Shown here: piece after piece, positions 45,957-55,286 of the stretch
Position numbering within the stretch: position 1 is the stretch's first letter
Layout: each line of letters begins with the position of its first letter
NCBI GenBank assembly: GCA_033391075.1
Contig: JAWPMV010000001.1
Coordinates: 1,240,001 to 1,304,000, forward strand
Length of the DNA stretch: 64,000 bases
Direction of reading: 5' to 3'
DNA from: Bacteroidia bacterium
GTDB taxonomy: Bacteria > Bacteroidota > Bacteroidia > J057
The notes under the pieces: generated by a model
Told to the model about the DNA's origin: nothing
Databases searched by the model: none
What the model saw: the letters and a program-made list of their open reading frames with translations, nothing else
Translations under genes and position numbers: made by a program

Positions 45957-45990
45957 AAATAAAAGCCCGAATCCGGAGAGGATATCGGGC
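45957..45990 (-). terminator. Terminator on the minus strand
   Basis: GCCCGA (45965-45970) and TCGGGC (45985-45990) pair around ATCCGGAGAGGATA; A-rich bases before them give a T tract on the minus strand. It faces away from the 46206 gene and lies downstream of the short minus-strand frame at 46076-46138. This suggests that a minus-strand transcript begins between 46080 and 46206. Confidence 0.55.
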
Positions 45991-46075
45991 ATTAGTACTA
46001 GATAGGGAATAAATAATTCTTTCGAGTGATCTTGAGGCTCCCTATTAACATTAACTCATAAAACCTTATATATCC

Positions 46076-46138
46076 TTAGACGCGACTTCCAGAAGAATCC
46101 TTCGCATCAGCTTTATTTTTTTTGAATAATTGTTTCAT
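46076..46138 (-). CDS. Possible 20-residue small protein
   Basis: An ATG-started frame of 20 residues (MKQLFKKNKADAKDSSGSRV) ends 86 bases before the terminator at 45990. The peptide is basic at first and polar later. There is no convincing ribosome binding site. It is listed only because a well-formed terminator follows it and nothing else on this strand would explain that terminator. It could equally be a small RNA. Confidence 0.25.
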   Translation of the reverse strand: MKQLFKKNKADAKDSSGSRV

Positions 46139-46205
46139 AAGCAGACCCGAAAGGAAATCCCCGACCTTAATTTGTATCTTTCGGGCTACCAAGACTTATT
46201 AGTAT

Positions 46206-47507
46206 ATGCGCCTTTTCTTCCTTTGCTCATTTCTTTTCCTCTCCCTTTATATAGTGAAAGGGCAGGATTCCTTTCCTTTCCCCGATGACATACAAATAGT
46301 AGAGCAGCCCATTTATCCGATTCCCGATCAGGCTATCATCAACAGTGGAAAGGTACTTTTGATTCAGATGGCTTATGCCCGGGATCAGATCCTCAATATG
46401 GAAGATGTACAGAATGCACTCTGGGATCAGGTGTATAGTGTAGATTTGGTTTTTACCAAATATCCGGAGGACACGAGTAAATGGAGGACCAATTATGATG
46501 TGCTGATGAGAGGGAGGTTGGCTTCATTACACAGATTGGATAGCAGCTTATTTCACAAAACAGGGGTCAAATGGCGCTATGTGCTTCAAACCGAATGTAA
46601 GACTGAACCAGAAGCCATGCAATACTTTCATGGCTTTGTACTAAGGCTGGAACCGGGAAGACCGCTGGAAGATGTGCCGGAAGAAATTGTAAAGGAAGTG
46701 AAAGTTAAGGTGAAGCCCCAAAGGCCTCGATATATTCAACCCAGTGATTCTCTGCCTGATTTCCTAAAACAGCATCCGGAAATGGGTGAAATTGCCTCTA
46801 TCATTTACGGGAAAGTAGGGAAATTGAAGGACTCCAGTGTATTTCGAATCATGCGCCGGCATCCGGAATGGAAAGATATGCTGGTAGTTATGGATTGGAC
46901 AGCTAGTATGTATGTAAATCGGGCAACGGTCCTTAATTGGTATAGAAGACAAACGGATCAGGACCGGATCAAGCATTTGGTATTTTTTAATGATGGAAAC
47001 TGGACCCCGCATGGCGGCAAGAAAATTGGGAAAACCGGGGGCATTTACCATTCAAGACCTTATGATTTTGATAAGATTTTACGCCTTATGTATAAGGTGA
47101 GGAAAAATGGCCTGGGGGGAGATCCCGCTGAAAATGACATTGAGGCTTTATTGGTGGCTTCACGAAGTTTATCTGACTACCAGGACATTATTTTTCTCCC
47201 GGATCGAAATACTTCTATCCGAGACCTGAAATTATTACTTCGCCTGAAGAAACCCATTCGTATCCTGCTTTTCAGAAATAAAAAAGTCAAGCAAAGAGGA
47301 GTAGGGCGGAATAGTGGAAAGTTGGTAGCCAATAATTACATTCATCCCCACTACCTGACCCTCGCAAGTTTTACCGGCGGCTCCATCCATACAGATACAC
47401 GTGACTTATATCATTTGGACGAACTAAAAGCCGGGGAGACCGTACGTTTTGGCAGATATGAATACAAGAAGCAGCCAAATGGTACGTTTAGGGTTATTAG
47501 TAGGTGA
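46206..47507 (+). CDS. Secreted VWA-like domain protein
   Basis: 433 residues with a signal peptide ending YIVKGQ. About residues 225-370 resemble a von Willebrand factor A fold: the first strand is LVVMDWTASMY, where Asp230-x-Thr-x-Ser234 takes the place of the usual MIDAS D-x-S-x-S. Later strands include HLVFFNDGNW and IIFLPDRNTSIRD, and the loop GLGGDPAENDIEAL fits the position of the distal MIDAS Thr/Asp loop. The N-terminal 180 residues are unassigned. VWA domains bind ligands or proteins through a metal. A TATCTTTCG box near 46174-46182 could be its promoter. Confidence 0.68.
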   Translation: MRLFFLCSFLFLSLYIVKGQDSFPFPDDIQIVEQPIYPIPDQAIINSGKVLLIQMAYARDQILNMEDVQNALWDQVYSVDLVFTKYPEDTSKWRTNYDVLMRGRLASLHRLDSSLFHKTGVKWRYVLQTECKTEPEAMQYFHGFVLRLEPGRPLEDVPEEIVKEVKVKVKPQRPRYIQPSDSLPDFLKQHPEMGEIASIIYGKVGKLKDSSVFRIMRRHPEWKDMLVVMDWTASMYVNRATVLNWYRRQTDQDRIKHLVFFNDGNWTPHGGKKIGKTGGIYHSRPYDFDKILRLMYKVRKNGLGGDPAENDIEALLVASRSLSDYQDIIFLPDRNTSIRDLKLLLRLKKPIRILLFRNKKVKQRGVGRNSGKLVANNYIHPHYLTLASFTGGSIHTDTRDLYHLDELKAGETVRFGRYEYKKQPNGTFRVISR

Positions 47508-47541
47508 GTTGGAAGGGGAGTTTGAGACATACAGCATAGGC

Positions 47542-47645
47542 TGTCATTGCGAGCTCATATTATGAGCGAAGCAATCCCCTGAACCATCAATTGTTAATTG
47601 TATTCAAGGAAATTGCTTCGCCGGAGCTTAGGGCTCGCAAAGACA
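47542..47645. repeat. TGTCATTGCGAG-type interspersed palindromic element
   Basis: TGTCATTGCGAG (47542-47553) is matched by the reverse complement-like CTCGCAAAGACA (47633-47644), and GCGAAGCAAT (47565-47574) by ATTGCTTCGC (47611-47620). Together these make a long imperfect inverted repeat of about 100 bases. Similar half-elements occur at 54040-54141 and 56977-57007. The remainder of the 342-base gap to the macroglobulin gene holds only a 27-codon frame at 47699-47782, not called. Confidence 0.7.
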
Positions 47646-47848
47646 AGGGAGATTGAAAGTAAAACCAATACCAAGTCGAAATTCCATTTAGGAATATTAT
47701 GGAATTATTCGAAAAATACTATCTTATCAATGAGCTTGAATATCAGGGGTATAAACTAAAAAACATGAAGCCTTGCCTCTGACACAAAACTGATTCCCTA
47801 TTTGAATTTCACAGCCACATCGCAGCAACAACAAACAATCCCTTTACA

Positions 47849-50800
47849 ATGAAATTCCGCATCACGACTTTTTGTAGTATACTTTTATTTTTTTTCCACT
47901 CATCCATTTTGGCACAAAACATAAACTATTCTGACTCCTGGAAAAGAGTCGACTCCTTGCTAAATAAGGGCCTGACACGTAGTGCGCTAGATCTCGTAAC
48001 TGAAATTCGCACACAGGCTATAACGGAGGAAAATTCTCAACAAAATATCAAGGCACTGGCCGAACAGATCAAACTGGAAAGTATTATCCAGGAAAAATCA
48101 GATTCTCTGGCGATTCGTATGCTGGAGGCTGAGATCGCTAAAGCCAAAAGTCCTGATAAACAAATATTGAGTTCTCTGCTGGCGACTGCCTACTGGAATT
48201 ATTATCAAAACAATCGCTACCAGATCCTCAATCGTACACAATTGGCCGAAGCCAGTACGGATTTTCAAACCTGGGATGCACGGACTTTCCAGGGAGAGAT
48301 CATCTGTTTGTATGAAGAATCTCTCAAAGAGAAAGAAGCTTTGCAAAAACTTCCGGTTCGCGATTTTGAGGCTATCATTGTCAAGGCCAAAGATTCTGAG
48401 CTTTATCGCCCGACTTTGTACGACCTATTGGCCCACAAGGCCCTGGATTATTTGGTTACTCGGCAATATGGAATCATTGATCCTATCGAGACCTTTGATT
48501 TCAATTTTGAGCCGCTTATGGTCTCATCTGATGAGTTCCAAAAATTGAGCTGGGACAAACCAGAAAAGCTCGCAAGAGAAATCAGAACCTTCAAGCTCTT
48601 TCAGGAATTGATTGCAGAGCATAAAGGAAAAAATGATAAGGCATTTATAGATGTCGAACTCAAGCGCCTGAAATACATCAAGAATCACGCTACGGGAGAA
48701 GATGTAGAGAAAGAAGCAGCTTTTAAGACAGAGCTGGAAAGGCTGGCAAAAGTAGCTCCTAAAGAACCTATTAGCGGGGAAGTCCTATTTGAAATAGCTT
48801 CTTTGAAAGCGAATGCTGGTTCAAAATACAATGCAGAAGAAGGGGAAGATCATCGTTGGGAGAAAAAAGAGGCATTGGAGCTTTGTGAAAAGATCATCCG
48901 GGATTATCCAGAGACCTTCGGAGCCAGTCAAGCAGAGAATCTCAAGATTAGCATAGAAAGACCCAGCCTTGAACTTAGCATGGAAGAGGTTTATCCTCCC
49001 AATGCGCCTATCCTGGCCAAAATCAGTTATAAAAATCCTGAGTCTGTTTGCTTCCGTATCGTAGAACTTAGCGAAAAGCTGAGCAATACCCGTAATCAGA
49101 ACAACTATTACAAGAAGCTCCTAAAAGAAGGCCGTTCGGTCAGGAACTGGTCCATCGATCTTAAAAATGAAAAGGATTATCAGGGACATAGCACAGAGAT
49201 TGCGATGGATGAATTGAAAAATGGGCGCTATGTTTTACTGGCTTCTTTTAATGATAAATTTGAATTGGATAAGGACCTGATTCAGCACCAGGAATTTCAG
49301 GTGAGTGGGATCGCTTTTTTCCTCCAAAGCGGAATTTCGTCTGGAAAGCAAGGCATGTATATCCGCGATCGGGAAACAGGAGCCGCTCTATCCGGTGCAA
49401 AATTGCAAGTGTTTGAAGAGAGTCGGCGAGCAGAGAAAATGAAAAAGCAGGGTTCTACCCTCACTGCCAATAAAGAAGGCTTTATTGCCTTCGATTATCA
49501 GGAGCAATATGGAAGGGCACAGTACATCATCAAGCATAAAAAAGATGTTCTGTATTCGAGCAAAGCCTATCGTTATCGGGGACGTCCTTATGGCGAAGCA
49601 AGAGTACGTGAGGTAGTTCACTTTTTCACCGACAGAAAAATATACCGTCCTGGCCAGACCATATACTTCAAGGGGATTGCCATGGAATCCATGCAAAATA
49701 GCCATACGCTCAAAAAGAGTCAGGAATTGGAGATTCGTTTCAATGATGTGAATGGCCAGGAAATCAAAAAACTTAAGCTAAGAACCAATGATTATGGTTC
49801 GGTACAGGGTAGTTTTACTGCGCCCGATAATGGATTGACCGGCCGTATGTCCATCAGTACAGATGGAGGCTACACAGATTTGAGCGTAGAAGAATACAAA
49901 CGCCCTAAATTTGAGGTAGCCTTTGATCCGGTTGAAGGAGAATATAGCCTGAATGATAAGGTAGTAGTAAAAGGCTTTGCGAAAGCCTTTGCCGGTTCCA
50001 ATATAGATGGAGCCAAAGTTAGCTACCGCGTAGTCAGAGGAGCAAATTTCCCCTATTGGTATGGGGGATGGAGAGGACGGAGAATATATCCCCGTTTTGG
50101 AGGCGAAAAGGAAATCACCAATGGAGAGACAGAAACAGATGTAGAAGGAAAATTCAGCATTAGCTTTACGGCTGAACCTGACAAGAAAATCGATAAAAAG
50201 TTCCTGCCGGTATTCTATTATAGAGTATATGCGGATGTTGTGGATATCAGTGGTGAAACCCATTCTGCTCAAGCCTATGTACAGGTGGCTTATACCAGCC
50301 TTGATTTGAGCATGACAGTTTCGGATATCGTTTGGCAAGGGAAAGCTGATAGCCTGAAAATCAATACGGTCAATCACAATGGTAGTCCTTTGACTGCAAA
50401 AGGAACCTTGACCATCAATCAACTAGAAGCACCCAAGCAGATTTTTCGTGCAAGAAAATGGCCAGCTCCGGATCAGCCAATAATGAGCAAAGAGGAATTC
50501 ACTAAGAAATTCCCCAGCATTGTTTATAAAGATGAAGACCAGGTTCAAAATTGGCCCAAAACTGAATTGAAAACCAAAGAGCTGGATCTGGACGGGATGA
50601 CCAAAGTTGGCATTGATGACTTATTGCAAGGAGCCAAAAATGGGAAATATGAAGTGATCCTGACGGTCAAAGATCCTTCCGGTGAAGACTTGAAATTGCA
50701 GAAATTCTTCAGTTATGAAGATCCCGGAGACAAGAGCCCATCGGTTCCTGTAGTGTTGGAGGCAAATATAGAAAGCAAAGCCTATGAGCCAGGCCAAACA

Positions 50801-53800
50801 GCCGTCTTGAGTATTCAAAGCTCAGCCAAACGTCTCTGGGTATTATATGAAGTTAGTCAGGGAGGAAAGGTCCTGCAAAGTGATTATATCCGCCTCAAAG
50901 GAAAGAAGGGGGAAAAGATCAATATCCCTATCAGAGAAGAACATAGAGGCGGCTTGGGAGTCGGGGTGTATACTATTTATAATAATGAGTTCAAATCTGA
51001 ACGCAAAAATATCAGCATCCCCTGGACCAATAAGCAATTAAAGCTGAGTTGGTCTACCTTCAGAAGCAAATTGAGTCCTGGACAGGAAGAAGAGTGGCGC
51101 TTGAAAATCAGTGGACCCAAAGGAGAAAAAGTAGCTGCCGAAATGGTCGCCAGCCTTTATGATGAGTCTTTGGATGAATTTCGCAGCAATTACTTCGGCA
51201 TGAGTCTATACGGCAGCAATTATTCAAGTGCTGTCTGGAATGCAGACTACGGCTTTGGCTGGAACAACTCCTACCGGATATCTGATTTGCCTTATCCTCC
51301 TCGCAAATATTATAATGCCCGAGATTACGATCGCCTGATCGCTATTTCTGCCTATGGATATGGTGGAAGAGAGATGATGATGAAGTCTCAGGCTGTAGGG
51401 GCAAGGAGTGTTAGAAGCAGAGCTTCAAGACCTGGTGCTCCTATGGAGTCTGCACCTGCGCCTATGGCGGATGAGGTGGTAGCAGGCCAGGCCAACTATA
51501 TGTCTTTGGAAGAGTCAGATAATGACGGAGTCCCGGATCTTTATGATAAAGAGGTGGGGGATTCTATTTCTACAGCTGAAGATGCTCCAGAAAAGCCCAC
51601 TTCCGAAGTACCCATCCGAACCAATCTGCAGGAAACCGCTTTCTTCTTTCCCCAACTGGAAACCAATGAAGAAGGAGAAGTCGTCCTGAGTTTCAAAATA
51701 CCCGAGGCCCTTACCCGATGGAAATTCCTCGGTTTGGCCCATACCCAGGACCTCAAAGTAGGTACGATAGGAGGAAATACAGTTACCCAAAAGGAACTGA
51801 TGGTTTTCCCCAATATGCCACGCTTCCTGAGAGAAGGTGATAAACTGGCCTTTACCGCTAAAATCTCCAACCTGAGTGAAAAAGCTTTAAGTGGAAAGGC
51901 AGAAGTTCGTCTGCTGGATGCTTTGACTATGCAGCCCGTTGAGAATTATTTCGCACTCAATAATAAGGAGCAGAAGTTTGAGGTAAAAGAAGGCCAGAGT
52001 ACGGTCGTGAGTTGGGAAATAGAAGTGCCGGAAAATGTACAGGCAGTAGTTACCCAGGTAATTGCTTCTGCCGGCGAATTTTCAGATGGGGAGGAAAATG
52101 TCTTGCCGATCCTGAAAAACAGCATGTTGGTTACAGAGTCTTTGCCTTTAGCCGTTCGAGGAGAAGAGCAAAAAACCTTCACCTTTAAAAAGCTGGCAAA
52201 TTCAGGTGATTCTGAAACCCTCAAACATCACAATCTGACTTTGGAGTTTAGTTCCAATCCTGCCTGGTATGCAGTTCAGTCATTGCCTTACCTGATGGAA
52301 TATCCCCATGAGTGTACCGAGCAGATCTTCAGCCGTTTTTATGCAAATGCTTTGGCCACACATGTCGCCAATTCATCTCCACGTGTGCAGCAGATTTTCA
52401 ATCAATGGAAACTGGATGCACAAAAACTGAGCAAAGATCAGGGAGCCCTGCTTTCTAATCTGGAAAAGAATCAGGAACTCAAAGCTGTCTTGTTGGAAGA
52501 AACTCCCTGGGTACTCAATGCCCGTTCGGAGTCTGAGCGTAAAAGACGAATCGGTCTCCTATTCGACCTGAATCGCATGCAGTCAGAATTCGCCAAAGCG
52601 AATAAGCAATTGGAAGAGCGTCAGAATGGTAATGGAGCTTTCTCCTGGTTCCCGGGCATGAGAGACAGTCGATATATCACCCAACTGATCGTTACGGGTA
52701 TTGGACACATGGATAAGCTGGGAGTAAATAGCGGCAATCCAGAGATCAATGGAATTGGAGCAAGAGGACTGACTTATTTGGACGACCAGATCAGAAAGGA
52801 TTACCAGAACCTCAAAAAATACAAAGCCAATCTGGAAGAAGATCATCTGGGATACACACAGATTCAATATTTGTATGCACGTTCCTTCTATCCCAATGTT
52901 CCTGTAGCTCCTAAAAATGTGGAGGCCTATAATTACTATGCGGGACAGTCGAAAAAATTCTGGTTGAGCAAGAGCAAATACATGCAGGGCATGTTGGCAC
53001 TTTTTAATCATAGATCAGGTGATCCCAAGGTATCTGCTGATATCCTGAAATCTCTGAAGGAAAATGCGGTATTCAATGAGGAGTTGGGCATGTATTGGAA
53101 AGATGTGAATAGTGGATGGTATTGGTACCAGGCTCCTATCGAGCGTCATTCCTTATTGCTCGAGGCATTTCAGGAAGCAGGCAAGGATGAAGAAGCGGTT
53201 GAAGAATTGAAAATCTGGTTGCTCAAGAATAAGCAGACCAATGACTGGAAGACAACCCGTGCGACTGTAGCGGCTATCAATGCTTTGCTTTCCAGCGGTA
53301 CAGACTGGCTGGAGTCCAGTGAATTGGTAGAGATAGTGGTTGGGGGCGAAAGCATAGATCCCAAAACTCGTCCAGATGCGCAAGTAGAAGCAGGGACGGG
53401 GTATTTCAAAACCTCATGGGCCGCGAAGGAAATCACGCCTGAAAAAGCGACGATTAGCCTGAATAAAAAAGACAAGGGCATTGCCTGGGGAGCTATGTAC
53501 TGGCAGTATTTCGAGCAATTGGATAAGATCACTTTTGCCGAAACACCTTTATCCCTGAAAAAGCAACTCTTCCTTAAGAAGAATAGCCCGGAAGGTCCCA
53601 AGCTAATCGCTATCACAGATAGCAGCCAGATCGAAAGAGGCGATAAGGTAACAGTACGAGTAGAACTCAGGGTAGATAGAGCCATGGAGTATGTTCACAT
53701 GAAAGACATGCGAGCAGCAGCTTTTGAGCCTACAGAAACCCTTTCCCGCTATAAGTATAAGGCAGGATTGGGTTGGTATCAAAGTACACGAGATGTGGCT

Positions 53801-53965
53801 ACGCACTTCTTCTTTGATTACCTGCCCAAAGGAACCCATGTATTTGAGTACGACCTGGTAGCTACTCAGACCGGAGATTTCTCCAACGGCATCACCAGCA
53901 TTCAATCCATGTATGCACCGGAATTTACCTCGCATTCAGAGGGAATTCGTGTACAGGTGAAATAG
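47849..53965 (+). CDS. Bacterial alpha-2-macroglobulin with intact thioester
   Basis: 2038 residues, signal peptide ending SILAQ. The MG2-type domain begins near 590 (TDRKIYRPGQTIYFKGI). The A2M core begins near 1264 (FFFPQLETNEEGEVVLSFKIPE, ALTRWKF). The thioester motif is Cys1489-Thr-Glu-Gln1492 inside YPHECTEQ, and NGNGAFSWFPG follows as in the thioester domain. A single thrombospondin-3-like calcium motif (D1224-N-D-G-V-P-D-L-Y-D1233) lies in a Ser/Pro/Ala-rich bait-like stretch before the core. Such proteins trap attacking proteases: cleavage of the bait releases the thioester, which bonds to the protease. No lipobox was found, so it may be periplasmic or exported. No pbpC gene is beside it. 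Confidence 0.92.
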   Translation: MKFRITTFCSILLFFFHSSILAQNINYSDSWKRVDSLLNKGLTRSALDLVTEIRTQAITEENSQQNIKALAEQIKLESIIQEKSDSLAIRMLEAEIAKAKSPDKQILSSLLATAYWNYYQNNRYQILNRTQLAEASTDFQTWDARTFQGEIICLYEESLKEKEALQKLPVRDFEAIIVKAKDSELYRPTLYDLLAHKALDYLVTRQYGIIDPIETFDFNFEPLMVSSDEFQKLSWDKPEKLAREIRTFKLFQELIAEHKGKNDKAFIDVELKRLKYIKNHATGEDVEKEAAFKTELERLAKVAPKEPISGEVLFEIASLKANAGSKYNAEEGEDHRWEKKEALELCEKIIRDYPETFGASQAENLKISIERPSLELSMEEVYPPNAPILAKISYKNPESVCFRIVELSEKLSNTRNQNNYYKKLLKEGRSVRNWSIDLKNEKDYQGHSTEIAMDELKNGRYVLLASFNDKFELDKDLIQHQEFQVSGIAFFLQSGISSGKQGMYIRDRETGAALSGAKLQVFEESRRAEKMKKQGSTLTANKEGFIAFDYQEQYGRAQYIIKHKKDVLYSSKAYRYRGRPYGEARVREVVHFFTDRKIYRPGQTIYFKGIAMESMQNSHTLKKSQELEIRFNDVNGQEIKKLKLRTNDYGSVQGSFTAPDNGLTGRMSISTDGGYTDLSVEEYKRPKFEVAFDPVEGEYSLNDKVVVKGFAKAFAGSNIDGAKVSYRVVRGANFPYWYGGWRGRRIYPRFGGEKEITNGETETDVEGKFSISFTAEPDKKIDKKFLPVFYYRVYADVVDISGETHSAQAYVQVAYTSLDLSMTVSDIVWQGKADSLKINTVNHNGSPLTAKGTLTINQLEAPKQIFRARKWPAPDQPIMSKEEFTKKFPSIVYKDEDQVQNWPKTELKTKELDLDGMTKVGIDDLLQGAKNGKYEVILTVKDPSGEDLKLQKFFSYEDPGDKSPSVPVVLEANIESKAYEPGQTAVLSIQSSAKRLWVLYEVSQGGKVLQSDYIRLKGKKGEKINIPIREEHRGGLGVGVYTIYNNEFKSERKNISIPWTNKQLKLSWSTFRSKLSPGQEEEWRLKISGPKGEKVAAEMVASLYDESLDEFRSNYFGMSLYGSNYSSAVWNADYGFGWNNSYRISDLPYPPRKYYNARDYDRLIAISAYGYGGREMMMKSQAVGARSVRSRASRPGAPMESAPAPMADEVVAGQANYMSLEESDNDGVPDLYDKEVGDSISTAEDAPEKPTSEVPIRTNLQETAFFFPQLETNEEGEVVLSFKIPEALTRWKFLGLAHTQDLKVGTIGGNTVTQKELMVFPNMPRFLREGDKLAFTAKISNLSEKALSGKAEVRLLDALTMQPVENYFALNNKEQKFEVKEGQSTVVSWEIEVPENVQAVVTQVIASAGEFSDGEENVLPILKNSMLVTESLPLAVRGEEQKTFTFKKLANSGDSETLKHHNLTLEFSSNPAWYAVQSLPYLMEYPHECTEQIFSRFYANALATHVANSSPRVQQIFNQWKLDAQKLSKDQGALLSNLEKNQELKAVLLEETPWVLNARSESERKRRIGLLFDLNRMQSEFAKANKQLEERQNGNGAFSWFPGMRDSRYITQLIVTGIGHMDKLGVNSGNPEINGIGARGLTYLDDQIRKDYQNLKKYKANLEEDHLGYTQIQYLYARSFYPNVPVAPKNVEAYNYYAGQSKKFWLSKSKYMQGMLALFNHRSGDPKVSADILKSLKENAVFNEELGMYWKDVNSGWYWYQAPIERHSLLLEAFQEAGKDEEAVEELKIWLLKNKQTNDWKTTRATVAAINALLSSGTDWLESSELVEIVVGGESIDPKTRPDAQVEAGTGYFKTSWAAKEITPEKATISLNKKDKGIAWGAMYWQYFEQLDKITFAETPLSLKKQLFLKKNSPEGPKLIAITDSSQIERGDKVTVRVELRVDRAMEYVHMKDMRAAAFEPTETLSRYKYKAGLGWYQSTRDVATHFFFDYLPKGTHVFEYDLVATQTGDFSNGITSIQSMYAPEFTSHSEGIRVQVK

Positions 53966-53989
53966 GATATATTTATTATGTATATGGTA

Positions 53990-54011
53990 GGGGCAGCTCA
54001 TGAGCTGCCCC
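53990..54011. repeat. Perfect 22-base palindrome
   Basis: GGGGCAGCTCATGAGCTGCCCC is a perfect inverted repeat just 25 bases after the macroglobulin stop. A second CTGCCCCTAC lies right after it and can pair with GTAGGGGCAG, which begins two bases before. No strong T tract follows, so it is a REP-like palindrome or a weak terminator. Confidence 0.6.
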
Positions 54012-54039
54012 TGCCCCTACATGTTTTTCACAAACCCCT

Positions 54040-54141
54040 TGTCATTCCGATTCTAGTGGAGGGACCTAAATCCTTTCCCTAAATCGAAGGAGTAAGGCTT
54101 CCCAGTTCAAGGGAGATGCTTCGACTTCGCTCAGCTTGACA
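54040..54141. repeat. TGTCATTCCGA-type interspersed element
   Basis: TGTCATTCCGATT starts at 54040 and ATGCTTCGACTTCGCTCAGCTTGACAGG ends it at 54141. This is the same plan as the 47542 element: two ends that read TGTCATT and TTGACA, with a CTTCGCTCAGC part near the right end. It looks like a degraded, interspersed Bacteroidota repeat. Confidence 0.6.
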
Positions 54142-54155
54142 GGAATTAAGGTTTA

Positions 54156-54569
54156 TTACCGCCTCTTTTCATACCGAATCCCCAAAAGCATCACGCCCAG
54201 GTATACCAGCATAAAAAGGGTATTAGGCAAAGCATCCCGCAAAAGCTCTCCATTTCGAAAGAAAGCCATTCCCAGAAAAATCAGATATCGTCCTGCATTG
54301 ATACCGACAACTAAGGCAACCAAAGGAATAGTGGCTTGCCGATTTCTATAAACAGTCATGATAAACAAGCCAATAGCAGAAACGATAGAGGTCGAAGTCG
54401 ACAGATGCCAACTCATAAAATTAGAATCCTGCCCAAATCGATCCAGGTTCGAGACTTCCAATTGGGGAAGGACCAACTGATGGGTATAAATCGCATGTCC
54501 CAGGGCAGCAAGTATGGAAAGTACAGCAGCAGCCAGGTAATAATAATTGTGAACTTTAAGGCTATTCAT
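54156..54569 (-). CDS. Four-helix membrane protein divergent from TetR
   Basis: 137 residues with four likely membrane segments (about 10-28, 57-74, 82-103, 112-130). It starts with MNSLKVHNYYY and contains SWHLSTSTSIVSAIGLF. I do not recognise the family. It diverges from the TetR gene over a palindromic operator whose first base is 12 bases from this start, so it is likely repressed by that TetR protein. Confidence 0.72.
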   Translation of the reverse strand: MNSLKVHNYYYLAAAVLSILAALGHAIYTHQLVLPQLEVSNLDRFGQDSNFMSWHLSTSTSIVSAIGLFIMTVYRNRQATIPLVALVVGINAGRYLIFLGMAFFRNGELLRDALPNTLFMLVYLGVMLLGIRYEKRR

Positions 54570-54580
54570 AGGTAAACTTA

Positions 54581-54627
54581 TTTTCTAGTACAATTGTACT
54601 AGAAAATATTGATTTGTACAAGTGTAC
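54581..54627. promoter_or_regulatory. Tandem palindromic TetR-type operators
   Basis: TTTTCTAGTACAATTGTACTAGAAAA at 54581-54606 is a perfect 26-base palindrome. A second, less symmetric site follows at 54616-54627 (GTAC-AAGT-GTAC), sharing the GTAC-N4-GTAC core (54588-54599 in the first). Centres are 28 bases apart. The sites lie between two divergent genes, one of them a TetR regulator, so TetR probably represses both. Confidence 0.75.
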
Positions 54628-54647
54628 TAATTTTTTATTTTTGGGAA

Positions 54648-55286
54648 GTGAAGACGAAAGAGAAAATTTTGTACACAGCTCTTCAATTGTTCAATGAACA
54701 GGGCTTTAGGACGGTTACAGTAGAGAATATCTGTGAAAAGCTGGAAATCAGTAAGGGTAATTTCAATTACCACTTTAGAAAGAAAGAGAGTTTGATAGAG
54801 CTTTTGTATGATTCCATGGTGGAGGAAGTACATAAGTTGATTTCTGAAATTCCTTTTGAGGATGCGAAAGTCAGTTATTTCCTCGAAACCCATCAGGCTT
54901 TGTTTCACATCCAGGCCAAATACCGCTTCTTCTTTCTTAATCTTTTTGAGATTCTCAGTCATTACCCCAGCATAAAAGAAAAGTACCTGCAACGCTACGA
55001 ATTGGAAAAATCTTTCGCCTTTCAGTCCCTGAAAATCTATATGGAGAAAGGAGTATTGCGGAAGGACATTCGTGAAGAGGAGTTGGATCGAATCATAGAG
55101 GTAGGTTATGTGCTCAATAATTCCTGGGCAGTGGATGCAGAAATTCATTTTCAAGGCAATGAGCAGCAGAAAATGATTCATTATTTACAGTTGTGCTGCG
55201 GCAGACTGGAACCTTATTTAAGTTCCGCCGCAAGAAAAGAGTATTTAGCCTACTTTGATCGTCTTCAAAAAGAAATGCCTGTATGA
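54648..55286 (+). CDS. TetR/AcrR-family regulator
   Basis: 212 residues if the start is the GTG at 54648; the ORF also runs back to a TTG at 54609, but those residues (CTSVLIFYFW) do not belong to the family, and the region overlaps the operator. The HTH is at about 4-50: KILYTALQLFNEQGF, then VTVENICEKLEISKGNFNYHFRKKESL. The remainder is helical (ligand pocket and dimer interface). The second operator lies just upstream, which suggests autoregulation. The stop overlaps the start of the methyltransferase by 4 bases (ATGA), so the pair is coupled. The ligand is unknown. Confidence 0.88.
   Translation: MKTKEKILYTALQLFNEQGFRTVTVENICEKLEISKGNFNYHFRKKESLIELLYDSMVEEVHKLISEIPFEDAKVSYFLETHQALFHIQAKYRFFFLNLFEILSHYPSIKEKYLQRYELEKSFAFQSLKIYMEKGVLRKDIREEELDRIIEVGYVLNNSWAVDAEIHFQGNEQQKMIHYLQLCCGRLEPYLSSAARKEYLAYFDRLQKEMPV

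Noticed and set aside
47699..47782. 27-codon frame before the macroglobulin gene
   Set aside because: Too short and without a recognisable start context; it also lies beside an interspersed repeat.
54609..54647. TTG start for the TetR gene
   Set aside because: The added residues are hydrophobic and unlike the family, and the DNA overlaps the second operator; GTG at 54648 fits better.
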